DNA of 64,000 nt from Serinicoccus sediminis (GTDB lineage: Bacteria; Actinomycetota; Actinomycetes; Actinomycetales; Dermatophilaceae), in the NCBI RefSeq assembly GCF_004153545.1, contig NZ_SDVA01000006.1:124001-188000 (forward strand), read 5' to 3'. Under the pieces are notes generated by a model. The model was not told where the DNA came from. It did not search any database and was given only the letters and a program-made list of their open reading frames with translations. Of the stretch, positions 7,903 to 16,229 are shown piece by piece. How positions within the stretch are numbered: the first letter of the stretch is position 1; each line of letters starts with the position of its first letter. The translations under genes and the position numbers were made by a program.

Positions 7903-8273
7903 CCGGGGTGCCCGGGCTCGCGGCGGTGCTCTGCGTGGCCGTGGGAGGGGCCGTCGGCGCGGTGCTGCGGCACCTCGCCTCGCGGCCTCCCCTGGGGCCG
8001 GTGCGCGGGGTGCTGCTGGTCAACGTCGTGGGGGCGGCGGCGCTGGGCGTCCTCGTGGGTCTGTCCGGCGTGCTCGCCCCCTGGCTGTTCCTGCTCCTCG
8101 GCACCGGGCTGTGCGGGGCGCTGACCACCTGGAGCACCCTCGCGGTGCACACCTGGCAGCTCGGCCGGCGCTCACCGGGCCGGGCGGCGGCATACCTCGG
8201 CCTCACCCTGGCCCTGGGCGTCCTGGCGGCCCTGCTCGCCCGGGCGGTGACGGCGGCGCTCCTCGGCGGGTGA
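7899..8273 (+). CDS. crcB: Fluoride efflux channel subunit CrcB/Fluc 2
   Basis: A 124-residue Fluc/CrcB homologue with four hydrophobic helices, NVVGAAAL and GLCGALTTWSTLAV. Compared with crcB1, the GGFTTFST motif reads GALTTWST: one pore Phe is Trp and a Gly is Ala. This fits a heterodimer in which one subunit contributes a modified pore lining. GTG at 7899 overlaps the crcB1 stop, which indicates coupled translation and equal dosage. No fluoride riboswitch was seen upstream of the pair. Confidence 0.9.
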   Translation: MTGVPGLAAVLCVAVGGAVGAVLRHLASRPPLGPVRGVLLVNVVGAAALGVLVGLSGVLAPWLFLLLGTGLCGALTTWSTLAVHTWQLGRRSPGRAAAYLGLTLALGVLAALLARAVTAALLGG

Positions 8274-8382
8274 GACGCCCGGCGCCGGATCGCCGACACG
8301 ACCCCCGGCTGCCGAGGTCTGTCGGTGCGCTCTCCTACGGTGGGAACCACATCCCGACCGGAGGCGAGAGGAGGGCGGCGAG

Positions 8383-9654
8383 ATGGTGCGCCTGCTGCAC
8401 ACGGCTGACTGGCAGATCGGCCTGACCCGCCGCTTCCTGGAGCCCGAGGCGCAGGCCCGCTTCAGCGCGGCGCGGGTGGAGGCGATCCGCGCCGTCGGGC
8501 GGGTAGCGGCGCAGCAGGAGTGCGACCTGGTCGTGGTCAGCGGCGACGTGTTCGAGAGCAACCACCTCACCGGCCAGACGGTGCGCCGAGCCCTGGAGGC
8601 GCTGAGGGCGGTGCCGGTGCCCGTCTACCTCCTGCCCGGCAACCACGACCCGCTGGACGCGGCCTCGGTCTACCGCTCCGACGTCTTCGTGCAGGAGTGC
8701 CCCCCGCACGTGCACGTGCTGGGCACCGCCGGGGTGCACGCGGTGGCGCCGGGGCTGGAGCTGGTGGCGGCTCCCTGGGAGAGCAAGCACCCCGGTCGCG
8801 ACCTGGTGGGCGAGGTCCTCGACGGGCTGCCGGAGGGGCCCGCCCCCGACGGCGTCGCGCGGGTGCTCGTCGGTCACGGCGGCGTCGACGACTACGACCC
8901 CCAGTGGCGCGACGCCGCGACCATCCGCACGTCGCCCCTCTCGGCCGCGCTGGACGAGGGCCGCATCCACTACGTCGCGCTGGGCGACCGGCACTCGCGC
9001 ACCGCGGTCGCCGGCCGCGACGACATCGCCTACCCGGGCGCGCCGGAGCCGACCCGGGAGTCGGAGGTCGACCCGGGTCACGTGCTCGTGGTCGACGTCG
9101 ACCCGGGGCGCCCGCAGGGCGACCGCGTGCGGGTGGTGGCGCACCACGTCGCGACGTGGCGCTTCCTCGTGCTCGAGCGGGAGGTCGACGGGGACCCCGA
9201 CCTGGACGCGCTGGACGACGAGCTGCGGGCCCTCGACCCCAAGGAGCGCACCGTCCTCTTCCTCAACCTGCGCGGCACCCTCACCGTCGCGCAGCACGCC
9301 CGGCTCGAGGAGCTGCGGGAGCGTCACCGCGACCACCTCGGGGCGCTGGTCGAGCGCGAGCAGCACCGGCAGGTCGTGGTCGTCTCCGACGACGAGGTAT
9401 GGCGTGAGCTCGGTCTGGGGGGCTACCTCGCGACGGCGGTCGACCAGATGCAGGAGCAGGCCGGCGCCGGGTCCCCGGCGCGGGAAGGGGCACCGGTGGC
9501 GGAGCCGTCCGCCACGAGTGCGCGGAGTGCCCGCGCCGGTGACGGCGGTGTGTCGGCCGCCGCTGCCGGGTTCGTCGTCGGCCGGGCCGACGACGACGAG
9601 AGCGCCCGCGACGCGTTGTCGCTGCTCTACCGGCTCAGCAGGAGCAGGTCGTGA
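8383..9654 (+). CDS. SbcD/YhaO-like metallophosphoesterase (DNA repair exonuclease subunit)
   Basis: A 423-residue calcineurin-like phosphoesterase of the SbcD/Mre11 superfamily, closest in layout to YhaO. Metal motifs in order: HTADWQIG (residues 6-13), SGDVFE (about 53-58), GNHDPLD (about 86-92), a GHGG run and GDRH. The Mn2+-dependent nuclease domain fills residues 1-240, followed by a capping region and a low-complexity tail. ATG at 8383 has a GAGGAGG site about 8 nt upstream; TACGGT (8335-8340) is a possible -10. It overlaps the next gene (GTGA), the ATPase partner, so the two probably form an Mre11-Rad50-like complex that trims blocked DNA ends. Confidence 0.88.
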   Translation: MVRLLHTADWQIGLTRRFLEPEAQARFSAARVEAIRAVGRVAAQQECDLVVVSGDVFESNHLTGQTVRRALEALRAVPVPVYLLPGNHDPLDAASVYRSDVFVQECPPHVHVLGTAGVHAVAPGLELVAAPWESKHPGRDLVGEVLDGLPEGPAPDGVARVLVGHGGVDDYDPQWRDAATIRTSPLSAALDEGRIHYVALGDRHSRTAVAGRDDIAYPGAPEPTRESEVDPGHVLVVDVDPGRPQGDRVRVVAHHVATWRFLVLEREVDGDPDLDALDDELRALDPKERTVLFLNLRGTLTVAQHARLEELRERHRDHLGALVEREQHRQVVVVSDDEVWRELGLGGYLATAVDQMQEQAGAGSPAREGAPVAEPSATSARSARAGDGGVSAAAAGFVVGRADDDESARDALSLLYRLSRSRS

Positions 9655-12452
9655 GGCTGCACCGGATCACCCTGCGGGACGTGCGCGGGGTCGCCGAGCG
9701 CACGGTCGAGATGCCCGAGCGCGGCGTGGTCGTCATCGAGGGGCCCAACGAGATCGGCAAGTCGACCCTGCTGGAGGCCTTCGACCGCCTGCTCGACCTC
9801 AAGGCCACGTCCCGCAGCGCCAGGGCGCAGGCCCTGCAGCCCATCGGGCGTGACGTGGGCCCGTTCGTCGAGGCCGAGCTCACCATCGGCGGCGTCCGGG
9901 TGCGGCTCGCCAAGCAGTGGCTGCGCAGCCCGCGCACCGAGCTCGAGGTCCTCGGCGAGCGTCCCGAGCAGCTCACCGGGTCGGCCGCCCAGGCCCGCCT
10001 GGAGCAGCTCGTCGCCCACCTCGACACCACCCTGTGGGACGCGCTGCGCCTGGCCCAGTCCGACGACGGGACGCTGGTGCCGCTCATGTCCAGCGGTGTC
10101 CTGCAGGAGGCCCTGGACACCGCGGCCGACGCCCACCTGCACGACGGTGACGGGGAGCAGGTTCTGGGGCTCGTGGAGGAGGAGTACCTCCGGTACTTCA
10201 CCGAGCGCACCGGGCGTCCCACCGGTGATTACCGCACCGCCATCGAGGCCTACCACCTGGCCCAGACCGAGGTGGCCGAGGCGCACCGGCGGATGGTCGA
10301 GGTCGAGGACCTGCTGGGCCGCCAGGAGCGGGCCCGGCACGCCGCGGGACGCGCCGAGGAGGAGGTCGCCGTCGCCGAGGCCCACCTGCGCACGCAGGAG
10401 GACGCCGCCGCGGAGGTCGCGGGGCTCGTGGCGGCCCAGGAGCGGGCCGCGGCCCGGTGGGGTCGCGCCCGGGAGGCCCTCGAGTCGGCGCAGCACGCCC
10501 ACCGGCGCCGCCAGCAGCGTCTCGAGGGGCTGGCGCACCTGGCCGACGTGGTCGCGGGGCACGAGCAGCGGCGGGCAGACCTCGGCGCGGAGGGTGAGGC
10601 GGCGCAGACCGCGCTGGTGTCCTCCCAGGAGGGGCTGGTGGCCGCCGACGGCGTCGTGGAGTCGGCCGAGGAGCTCCTGGACCAGGCCCGCGCGGCTCGT
10701 GAGCTGGTGGAACGGCGCCTCCTGCTGGGTCGAGGTCGCGCGGAGCTGCGCGGGCTCGAGCAGCTCGTCCGCGACCTGGATGAGCAGCTGCGGGGCGTGC
10801 GCGAGGCACGTGACCGCAGGCCCCGTGTGCCGGTCTCCGAGGCGCAGCGGCGCCAGGTCGAGCGGATGGCGCAGGAGGTCGAGGTGCTCGAGGCCCGCCA
10901 CCAGGCCGCCAGCGCGTCGGTGCTGGTCGAGGCGTTCGCCCCCGGGGTCAGCCTGGGCCCCGCGACCTCTGCGAGCCCCTCGGGCGCCGCGACCCCGGGC
11001 CGGACCGACGTCGAGCCCGGGGCGCGGACCGAGACGAGCGCCACCGACGACCTCGAGGTGCTCGTCCCGGGAGCCGCCCGGGTGGTCGTGCGCTCGCCCG
11101 ACGCGCCTCGCCGCCGGGCCGAGCTCGAGCAGGCCCGCGCCGCTCTCGAGGCGGCGCTGGGCGATCTGGGCTGCACCGGCGTCGCCGAGGTCTCGACCCG
11201 GGCCGACGCCACGGCGGAGGCGGCCGAGCGGCTGCGCCAGGCCGAGCGCGACCTGACCTCGGTGCTCGCCGCGCACGGAGTCACCGGCCACGGCCAGCGG
11301 GAGGCCGTCGTCTCGGGAGAGGTGCCGGCGACCCTGCTGGACCGGCTGGCGACGTGTCGTGAGCGGGTGCGCGACCTCGAGGCGGAGGTGGCGGACCAGG
11401 CCAGCGACACCTCGGCCACCGGGGTGCGTGAGCAGCAGCCCGGAGACGCGGACGCGCACGCCGCCGCGGACGCGCAGGCCGCCGCGGACGCCGAACGTGC
11501 AGCCGGTCGCCAGGTGCGGGAGGCGCGCGAGGCGCGTCGGGCCGCATCCGCGACGGCCGTCTCGGCGCGGGAGCGGGCTGCTGCGGTGAGCGCCGCCCTC
11601 GACCGGCTGGACGGGCAGCTCGCCAGCGAGCGGTCGCGCCTGGACCAGGAGGAGCAGCTCCTGCTCCGCGAACGGTCCGAGCAGCCGGACGCCGAGCTCG
11701 TCGAGCAGGTCAGGGTCCGGCAGGCGGAGCTGGACGCAGCGCTGGGGGCGGCGCGGCTCGCCGACGAGGCGGTGCGGGGGGCGGACGTCCCTGCTCTGAC
11801 CGCGCGCGTGCGGGCCGCCCACGAGGCGCTGAGCGTGGCGCGGGGCGAGCTCGACCGGTCGCGCGAGCTGCTGCATACCCTCACCGGGCAGGTGGAGCTG
11901 GCCGCCGGCGAGGGGCGGCAGGAGCTCTACTCCCTGGCCGAGGCGGCGCTGGACGACGCCGAGCGGCGTCTCGCGGGTCTGGACCGCCGGGCGCGAGCCG
12001 TGCGTCACCTGCGCAGCACCCTGCACGAGCACCGGGAGTCCGCCCACCGGGCCTACGTCCGCCCCTTCACCGTCGCCCTGGAACGGCTGGGCCGTCAGGT
12101 CTACGGCCCGAGCTTCGCGGTCACCGTCGACGAGCGGCTCACCGTGCGCTCGCGCACGCTCGAGGGCACCACGGTGCCCTTCGAGGAGCTGTCGGGCGGC
12201 GCCAAGGAGCAGCTCGGCATCCTCGCCCGGATAGCGGTCGCCCACCTGGTGGACCCGGCGCAGGGGGTGCCGGTCGTCATCGACGACGCGCTGGGCTACT
12301 CCGACCCCCGCCGCCTGCAGCAGATGGGCCGGGTGTTCGCCCTGGCCCGCGGCACGGCCGGTGAGGACGCCCAGGTCATCCTGCTGACCTGCACCCCGGA
12401 CCGCTACGCCGCGATCCCCGACGCCCACACGGTGCGGCTCGCCGCCTCCTGA
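9651..12452 (+). CDS. SbcC/YhaN-like AAA ATPase with coiled coil (Rad50-type partner)
   Basis: A 933-residue SMC/Rad50-like ATPase. The N-terminal nucleotide-binding half has Walker A GPNEIGKST (about residues 31-39). A long Ala/Glu/Arg-rich coiled coil runs from about 190 to 830. The C-terminal half holds the ABC signature ELSGGAKEQL and Walker B VPVVIDDALGY. The middle carries no CxxC zinc hook that I can see, which favours YhaN over canonical SbcC. The GTG start overlaps the nuclease gene by 4 nt. The product should tether DNA ends and power its nuclease partner. It ends 3 nt from the convergent osmC-family gene. Confidence 0.88.
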   Translation: MRLHRITLRDVRGVAERTVEMPERGVVVIEGPNEIGKSTLLEAFDRLLDLKATSRSARAQALQPIGRDVGPFVEAELTIGGVRVRLAKQWLRSPRTELEVLGERPEQLTGSAAQARLEQLVAHLDTTLWDALRLAQSDDGTLVPLMSSGVLQEALDTAADAHLHDGDGEQVLGLVEEEYLRYFTERTGRPTGDYRTAIEAYHLAQTEVAEAHRRMVEVEDLLGRQERARHAAGRAEEEVAVAEAHLRTQEDAAAEVAGLVAAQERAAARWGRAREALESAQHAHRRRQQRLEGLAHLADVVAGHEQRRADLGAEGEAAQTALVSSQEGLVAADGVVESAEELLDQARAARELVERRLLLGRGRAELRGLEQLVRDLDEQLRGVREARDRRPRVPVSEAQRRQVERMAQEVEVLEARHQAASASVLVEAFAPGVSLGPATSASPSGAATPGRTDVEPGARTETSATDDLEVLVPGAARVVVRSPDAPRRRAELEQARAALEAALGDLGCTGVAEVSTRADATAEAAERLRQAERDLTSVLAAHGVTGHGQREAVVSGEVPATLLDRLATCRERVRDLEAEVADQASDTSATGVREQQPGDADAHAAADAQAAADAERAAGRQVREAREARRAASATAVSARERAAAVSAALDRLDGQLASERSRLDQEEQLLLRERSEQPDAELVEQVRVRQAELDAALGAARLADEAVRGADVPALTARVRAAHEALSVARGELDRSRELLHTLTGQVELAAGEGRQELYSLAEAALDDAERRLAGLDRRARAVRHLRSTLHEHRESAHRAYVRPFTVALERLGRQVYGPSFAVTVDERLTVRSRTLEGTTVPFEELSGGAKEQLGILARIAVAHLVDPAQGVPVVIDDALGYSDPRRLQQMGRVFALARGTAGEDAQVILLTCTPDRYAAIPDAHTVRLAAS

Positions 12453-12455
12453 GGG

Positions 12456-12923
12456 TCAGCCCGCCACCCGCGTCGTGGGTGCGTGACGCACCGGGAAGTT
12501 CACCGACGAGGCGATGAAGCAGGCCTCGCCCGCCGTCTCGTGCAGCTCCGGCACCAGACCCACGTGGGCGGCGTCCGCCACCGTGACGACCGGTCTCAGC
12601 AGGACCTCGGTGAAGTGACCGCCCAGGCCCGACTGCTCCATGGTGCCCACGGGGGTGTCCTCGTAGCCCACGACCGTGACGCCCCGGGTGACGGCGACGT
12701 GCAGGAACGACAGCAGGTGGCACTCGCTGAGCGCCGCGACCAGCAGCACCTCGGGGTTCCACCGGGACCGGTCCCCCCGGAAGGCGCGGTCGGCCGACAG
12801 CTCGAGATCCGGCAGGCCCGCGCCGCGGGCGAGCACCGAGCGGTCGTAGTCGCGGTAGCCGGTCGTCCCCGTGCCCCGGTCACCCGTCCACGTGAGCTCC
12901 AACGCGTAGGTGTGCGTCGCCAT
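12456..12923 (-). CDS. OsmC-family thiol peroxidase-like protein
   Basis: A 155-residue OsmC/Ohr superfamily protein. The two redox cysteines are present: Cys68 in LSECHLLSF and Cys135 in GEACFIASSVNFP. These reduce organic hydroperoxides in Ohr and OsmC. The pattern NPEVLLVAALSEC is typical of the OsmC branch rather than Ohr. ATG at 12923 is preceded by GGAGG with 8-nt spacing. It reads toward the SbcC-like gene; no MarR-type OhrR lies beside it, so the substrate branch stays open. Confidence 0.88.
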   Translation of the reverse strand: MATHTYALELTWTGDRGTGTTGYRDYDRSVLARGAGLPDLELSADRAFRGDRSRWNPEVLLVAALSECHLLSFLHVAVTRGVTVVGYEDTPVGTMEQSGLGGHFTEVLLRPVVTVADAAHVGLVPELHETAGEACFIASSVNFPVRHAPTTRVAG

Positions 12924-12995
12924 GACGTCAGCCTCCCACGCCGGAGGATCCGCCGCCCGGGACGGTCTCGGGTCGCGTCAGCCCCGGCGGCTCGT

Positions 12996-13001
12996 TAGCG
13001 T
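12996..13001 (+). promoter_or_regulatory. Leaderless -10 hexamer of the SRPBCC gene
   Basis: TAGCGT ends 7 nt before the ATG at 13009 and 1 nt before an alternative ATG at 13003. The spacing favours 13009. Confidence 0.55.
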
Positions 13002-13008
13002 CATGGGC

Positions 13009-13473
13009 ATGACAGATCAGACGAGCATCACCGTCAGCCGCACCATCGACGCCTCCGCCAAGAACGTCTTCGAGGTGCTCACCCTGCCGGACAACCACGT
13101 CGCCATCGACGGCTCCGGCTTCGTCCAGTCCGTCGACCAGGGCGACCGCATCACCTCCACCGGGCAGACGTTCCGGATGAACATGACGGGTGACCACATG
13201 GGTGGCGACTACCAGACCGACAACCACGTCACCGGCTACGACAAGGACAAGCTGGTTGCCTGGCAGACCGCGCCGGCCGACACCGACCCGCCCGGGTGGG
13301 AGTGGGTCTGGGAGCTGACGCCGCAGGGTCCGGACCAGACCGAGGTCCGCCTGACCTACGACTGGAGCAAGGTCACCGACAAGGAGCTGCTCAAGAAGGT
13401 CAGCTTCCCCCTCGTCTCCGAGGACGAGATGGAGACCAGCCTCGGCAACCTCGCGGCAGCCACCACCGGCTGA
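13009..13473 (+). CDS. SRPBCC-domain (START-like) protein
   Basis: A 154-residue protein with the helix-grip START/Bet v1 fold: an N-terminal strand (TSITVSRTIDASAKNVFEVL), a buried cavity region rich in Trp and Gly, and a C-terminal helix. Such proteins bind lipophilic ligands or act as polyketide cyclases or AHSA1-type factors; the ligand is unknown here. The ATG at 13009 is preferred over 13003 and over upstream in-frame codons because TAGCGT lies 7 nt before it. A strong hairpin (13489-13522) follows, so this is a one-gene unit. Confidence 0.8.
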   Translation: MTDQTSITVSRTIDASAKNVFEVLTLPDNHVAIDGSGFVQSVDQGDRITSTGQTFRMNMTGDHMGGDYQTDNHVTGYDKDKLVAWQTAPADTDPPGWEWVWELTPQGPDQTEVRLTYDWSKVTDKELLKKVSFPLVSEDEMETSLGNLAAATTG

Positions 13474-13488
13474 GACCCGCCACACACC

Positions 13489-13522
13489 CGACGCCCGCCG
13501 CGCTCCCGCGCGGCGGGCGTCG
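13489..13522 (+). terminator. Strong perfect hairpin after the SRPBCC gene
   Basis: Fourteen-bp perfect arms, CGACGCCCGCCGCG (13489-13502) and CGCGGCGGGCGTCG (13509-13522), enclose a 6-nt loop 15 nt after the stop codon. No U-tract, but stem strength is high. Confidence 0.75.
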
Positions 13523-13616
13523 CGCGTGCGGCCACGCCCGCATCCGTCCCGGCCGGACCCGGGCCGCGCTCGCAGGCGTGAGATCATGGGGAGGTTCCGG
13601 TGCGGCTCACCGGTCC

Positions 13617-13689
13617 GCCCTCGTAGCTCAGGGGATAGAGCACCGCTCTCCTAAAGCGGGTGTCGCAGGTTCGAATCCTGCCGGGGGCA
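13617..13689 (+). tRNA. tRNA-Arg (anticodon CCT)
   Basis: A 73-nt cloverleaf: acceptor GCCCTCG pairs with CGGGGGC, the anticodon loop is CTCCTAA (anticodon CCT, reads AGG), and the T arm is GCAGG-TTCGAAT-CCTGC. Discriminator A; the CCA end is not encoded (CGT follows). In a GC-rich actinobacterium this tRNA reads the rare AGG codon. Confidence 0.96.
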
Positions 13690-13808
13690 CGTCGTGCGAT
13701 CAGCCCCCGGGGGACCTCGGTCGGGGGCGCCCGACCCCGCAGGTCGCGGTGGGCCCGTGCCCGGCACGGATGCGCGGCCACGCGGCCGACGAGCGCAGGA
13801 GGCAGTCG

Positions 13809-14420
13809 ATGAGCCGCGACCGCGAGGCGGAGTGGGAAGAGCGCCTGGCGCTCCCCGTGATCGTGGCGGCTCTGGCCTCGGTCCCGGCGGTCTTCCTCAC
13901 GCTCCTGGACGACCCCTACGCCACCGTGGGTGCCGTCACCAACTGGCTCACCGGCGGGGTGCTCCTCGCCGAGACGGTGATCCTGTTCGTCGTCGCCTCG
14001 GACAAGCGGTCGTGGGTCCGGCGGAACTGGTGGCTGATCCTGCTCACCGTCGCCGTCGTGCTGGCGGTGGTCCTCGCCGTGGGCCCGGTCCAGCTGCTGC
14101 GGCTGCTCCGGGTCGTCGGTGCGCTGCGGTTGATCCGGGCCGGTCGGATCCTCAAGGCCGGTCGGCTGCTGCGCAGGCGCCTGGGGCTGACCGGCCGCTG
14201 GCAGCGCGTGCCGGGGGTCCTGGCCACGGCGCTGGTGGCCACCTTCGTCGCCGTGGTGCTGGCCGACCCGACGTCCCAGAGCCGCGTGCTCCTCGCCGAG
14301 CTGCTCGGGAGCACGGCGACGACCATCGCCACCGTCGCGGCCGGCCTCGTCCTGGGGGCGGCGACCTTCGCCGTCGTGCGCCAGCGCCGGGAGGTCGACG
14401 AGGACGACACCACCGGCTGA
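13809..14420 (+). CDS. Voltage-sensor-like membrane protein without a recognisable ion-selectivity filter
   Basis: A 203-residue membrane protein. Residues 13-33, 48-63 and 74-92 are hydrophobic; then residues 95-124 have basic residues at every third position (Arg98, Arg101, Arg107, Arg110, Arg113, Lys116, Arg119, Arg122), the hallmark of an S4 voltage-sensor helix. Glu55 sits where S2 acidic partners occur. Two more hydrophobic segments (about 135-152 and 172-190) take the place of S5 and S6, but the loop between them has no TVGYG-like filter. ATG at 13809 has AGGAGG 5 nt upstream. It could be a degenerate channel, a proton channel or a sensor; no enzyme domain is attached. Confidence 0.7.
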   Translation: MSRDREAEWEERLALPVIVAALASVPAVFLTLLDDPYATVGAVTNWLTGGVLLAETVILFVVASDKRSWVRRNWWLILLTVAVVLAVVLAVGPVQLLRLLRVVGALRLIRAGRILKAGRLLRRRLGLTGRWQRVPGVLATALVATFVAVVLADPTSQSRVLLAELLGSTATTIATVAAGLVLGAATFAVVRQRREVDEDDTTG

Positions 14421-14476
14421 CCTGAAGCCGCCCCCGGTGCGAGGGCCACGTGGTCAGGCGGTGCCTCCCGAGGTCG

Positions 14477-14953
14477 TCACTCCGCCCGGGTGACGAACCA
14501 GTTGAGCCGGGTGCGCAGGGAGCCCGGGTCGGCGTCCGGCCCGGGCTCGGTGAGGTACTCCTCGAGCATCCCTCCCTCGGCGTCCAGCCCCTCCTGCCGG
14601 ACCCAGTCGACCACCCGCTGCCAGGACCGGCCGAGGTCGTCGTAGGACCCCTCGTGGACGAGCTGCACGGCGCGCCCGCCCGGCAGCTGCAGGGTGTCGA
14701 CCGGGGCCGTGGGGATGAAGGCCGCGTCGACCTCGTGCCCGACCTGCACGTCGGTCGTCTCACCGGGCGGGGTGAGGAACCAGGCGAAGGCGGGCCCGGT
14801 CGGCTGCAGGTGCTGCCTCTCCAGCTGCAGGCCCATGGTCCGGAAGGCGCTGTCGAAGAAGTCCCGTACCTGCTCCGCCGGGAGTCCGAGCCCGGTGACG
14901 ACAGCGACGTGCCGCGGCTCGACGGTCACCAGGGCGGGGGTCTGCTCGGTCAT
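14477..14953 (-). CDS. GyrI-like small-molecule-binding domain protein
   Basis: A 158-residue stand-alone SOUL/GyrI-like (AraC effector-binding) domain. Typical features are the N-terminal VEPRHVAVVTGLG strand, the GHEVDAAFIPTAPV strand and the conserved acidic C-terminal EYLTEPGPD run. Relatives bind amphipathic drugs or act as hydrolases or antitoxin-like inhibitors of gyrase; the ligand here is unknown. ATG at 14953 has AGAGGA upstream, and TACGGT on this strand (about 15003-15008) is a possible -10. No DNA-binding domain is fused, so it is not itself a regulator. Confidence 0.8.
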   Translation of the reverse strand: MTEQTPALVTVEPRHVAVVTGLGLPAEQVRDFFDSAFRTMGLQLERQHLQPTGPAFAWFLTPPGETTDVQVGHEVDAAFIPTAPVDTLQLPGGRAVQLVHEGSYDDLGRSWQRVVDWVRQEGLDAEGGMLEEYLTEPGPDADPGSLRTRLNWFVTRAE

Positions 14954-15101
14954 GCTCGTCCTCTCGGGTCGGTCGCCGACCACGGTGTGCGCGGCCGGGA
15001 ACACCGTAGCGGGCCCTGCACCCACCCATGGGGGACACCGCGTGGTGAGGCGGCCGGTCCATCCGGTGGCATCCGTGGTGGTGAGGTCCATCCCCGGATG
15101 T

Positions 15102-15107
15102 CATAGT
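15102..15107 (+). promoter_or_regulatory. -10-like hexamer of the FUSC-type gene
   Basis: CATAGT (A2 and T6 of TANNNT kept, first base off) ends 7 nt before the ATG at 15115, fitting the leaderless pattern of neighbouring genes. Confidence 0.4.
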
Positions 15108-15114
15108 CATGCCC

Positions 15115-16176
15115 ATGCCCACCCGTCCTCAGCGCGTGCGGCGCTGGCTCAGCCGTCCCGACGTCCGTAGCGACCTGGTCCAGATCCTCAAGAGCGTGCT
15201 CGCGGCGGTGGCGGCCTGGCTCATCGCCGACATGCTGCTCGGCCTCGACCAGGCCTTCCTGGCTCCCTGGACGGCGCTGCTCACCGTCCACGCCACCGTC
15301 TACCGCACCCTCTCCCGCGGGATGCAGGCGGTGGTGGCCACCTCGGTCGGTGTCGTGCTGAGCTTCCTCGCGGTCCAGGTGGGCGGCCACGGTGCCGTCA
15401 CCCTGGGGATCGCGCTGCTGTTCGCCATGGTCTTCGCCCGGGTCGGGCTGCTGCGCGACGAGGGCCTGACCGTCGCGACCACCGTGCTCTTCGTCATCAC
15501 CGCTTCCACCGACACCAGCTGGAGCGGTCTGGGGGACCGGTTGGGCGCGACCGCCATCGGCGTGGCGGTGGCCCTCGTCGTCAACACGGTGGCGGCCGCC
15601 CCGCTGCGGGACGAGAGTGCCCGGCAGCAGGTCGAGGAGATCGACCAGGGTCTCGGCCGGCTGCTGCGGGACATGGCGGCGGGGCTGCGCGAGCGAGCGG
15701 ACGAGCAGCTCACCGGTGACTGGGTGGACCGCACCCGCACCCTGGACCGGCGGCTCGACACCGCCTGGGGTCTGGTCTACGAGGCGCGGGAGAGCGTCTG
15801 GGGCAACCCGCGGCGCCGGCGCGCGTCCAGCAGCGAGGAGCTGTCGCGGGTCCTCGGCCGGCTGGAGGAGGGGATCGCGCAGGTGCGCGGGATGGCCCGG
15901 CTCGTCTACGAGTCCGCGCTGGTCGCGGAGGAGTGGGACCCCGCCTTCCGCGACCCGTTCATCGAGCTGCTCGACGAGCTGGGTCACCGCATCGAGGACC
16001 CGGAGGCCGAGGTCCAGGAGCTCCGCGTGCGGGCCGACCGGCTGGCGTCGGACCTGTCCGACAAGGGGCTGCCCGATCTTCGCTGGCCGCTCTACGGCGG
16101 GCTCATCGAGATGGCGCGTGCCGTCATCACCATCGTCGACGACGTGGCGACCTCCTCGGTCGTCCGGCCCCGCTGA
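15115..16176 (+). CDS. FUSC-family (aromatic acid exporter-like) membrane protein
   Basis: A 353-residue protein of the FUSC/ArAE superfamily. About six hydrophobic segments occupy residues 20-160, followed by a long cytoplasmic helical region (about 165-353) rich in Arg, Glu and Leu that can form coiled coil. Relatives (YccS/AaeB-like) are thought to export aromatic acids or other anions. The start at 15115 is preferred over the ATG at 15109 because of the hexamer 7 nt upstream. Stands alone between the divergent GyrI-like gene and a zinc-finger gene. Substrate not deducible. Confidence 0.82.
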   Translation: MPTRPQRVRRWLSRPDVRSDLVQILKSVLAAVAAWLIADMLLGLDQAFLAPWTALLTVHATVYRTLSRGMQAVVATSVGVVLSFLAVQVGGHGAVTLGIALLFAMVFARVGLLRDEGLTVATTVLFVITASTDTSWSGLGDRLGATAIGVAVALVVNTVAAAPLRDESARQQVEEIDQGLGRLLRDMAAGLRERADEQLTGDWVDRTRTLDRRLDTAWGLVYEARESVWGNPRRRRASSSEELSRVLGRLEEGIAQVRGMARLVYESALVAEEWDPAFRDPFIELLDELGHRIEDPEAEVQELRVRADRLASDLSDKGLPDLRWPLYGGLIEMARAVITIVDDVATSSVVRPR

Positions 16177-16229
16177 CGCGCCCACGGGCATACCCTGGGA
16201 CCTCGGTGACCCCACGAGCGGGAGGCGGC

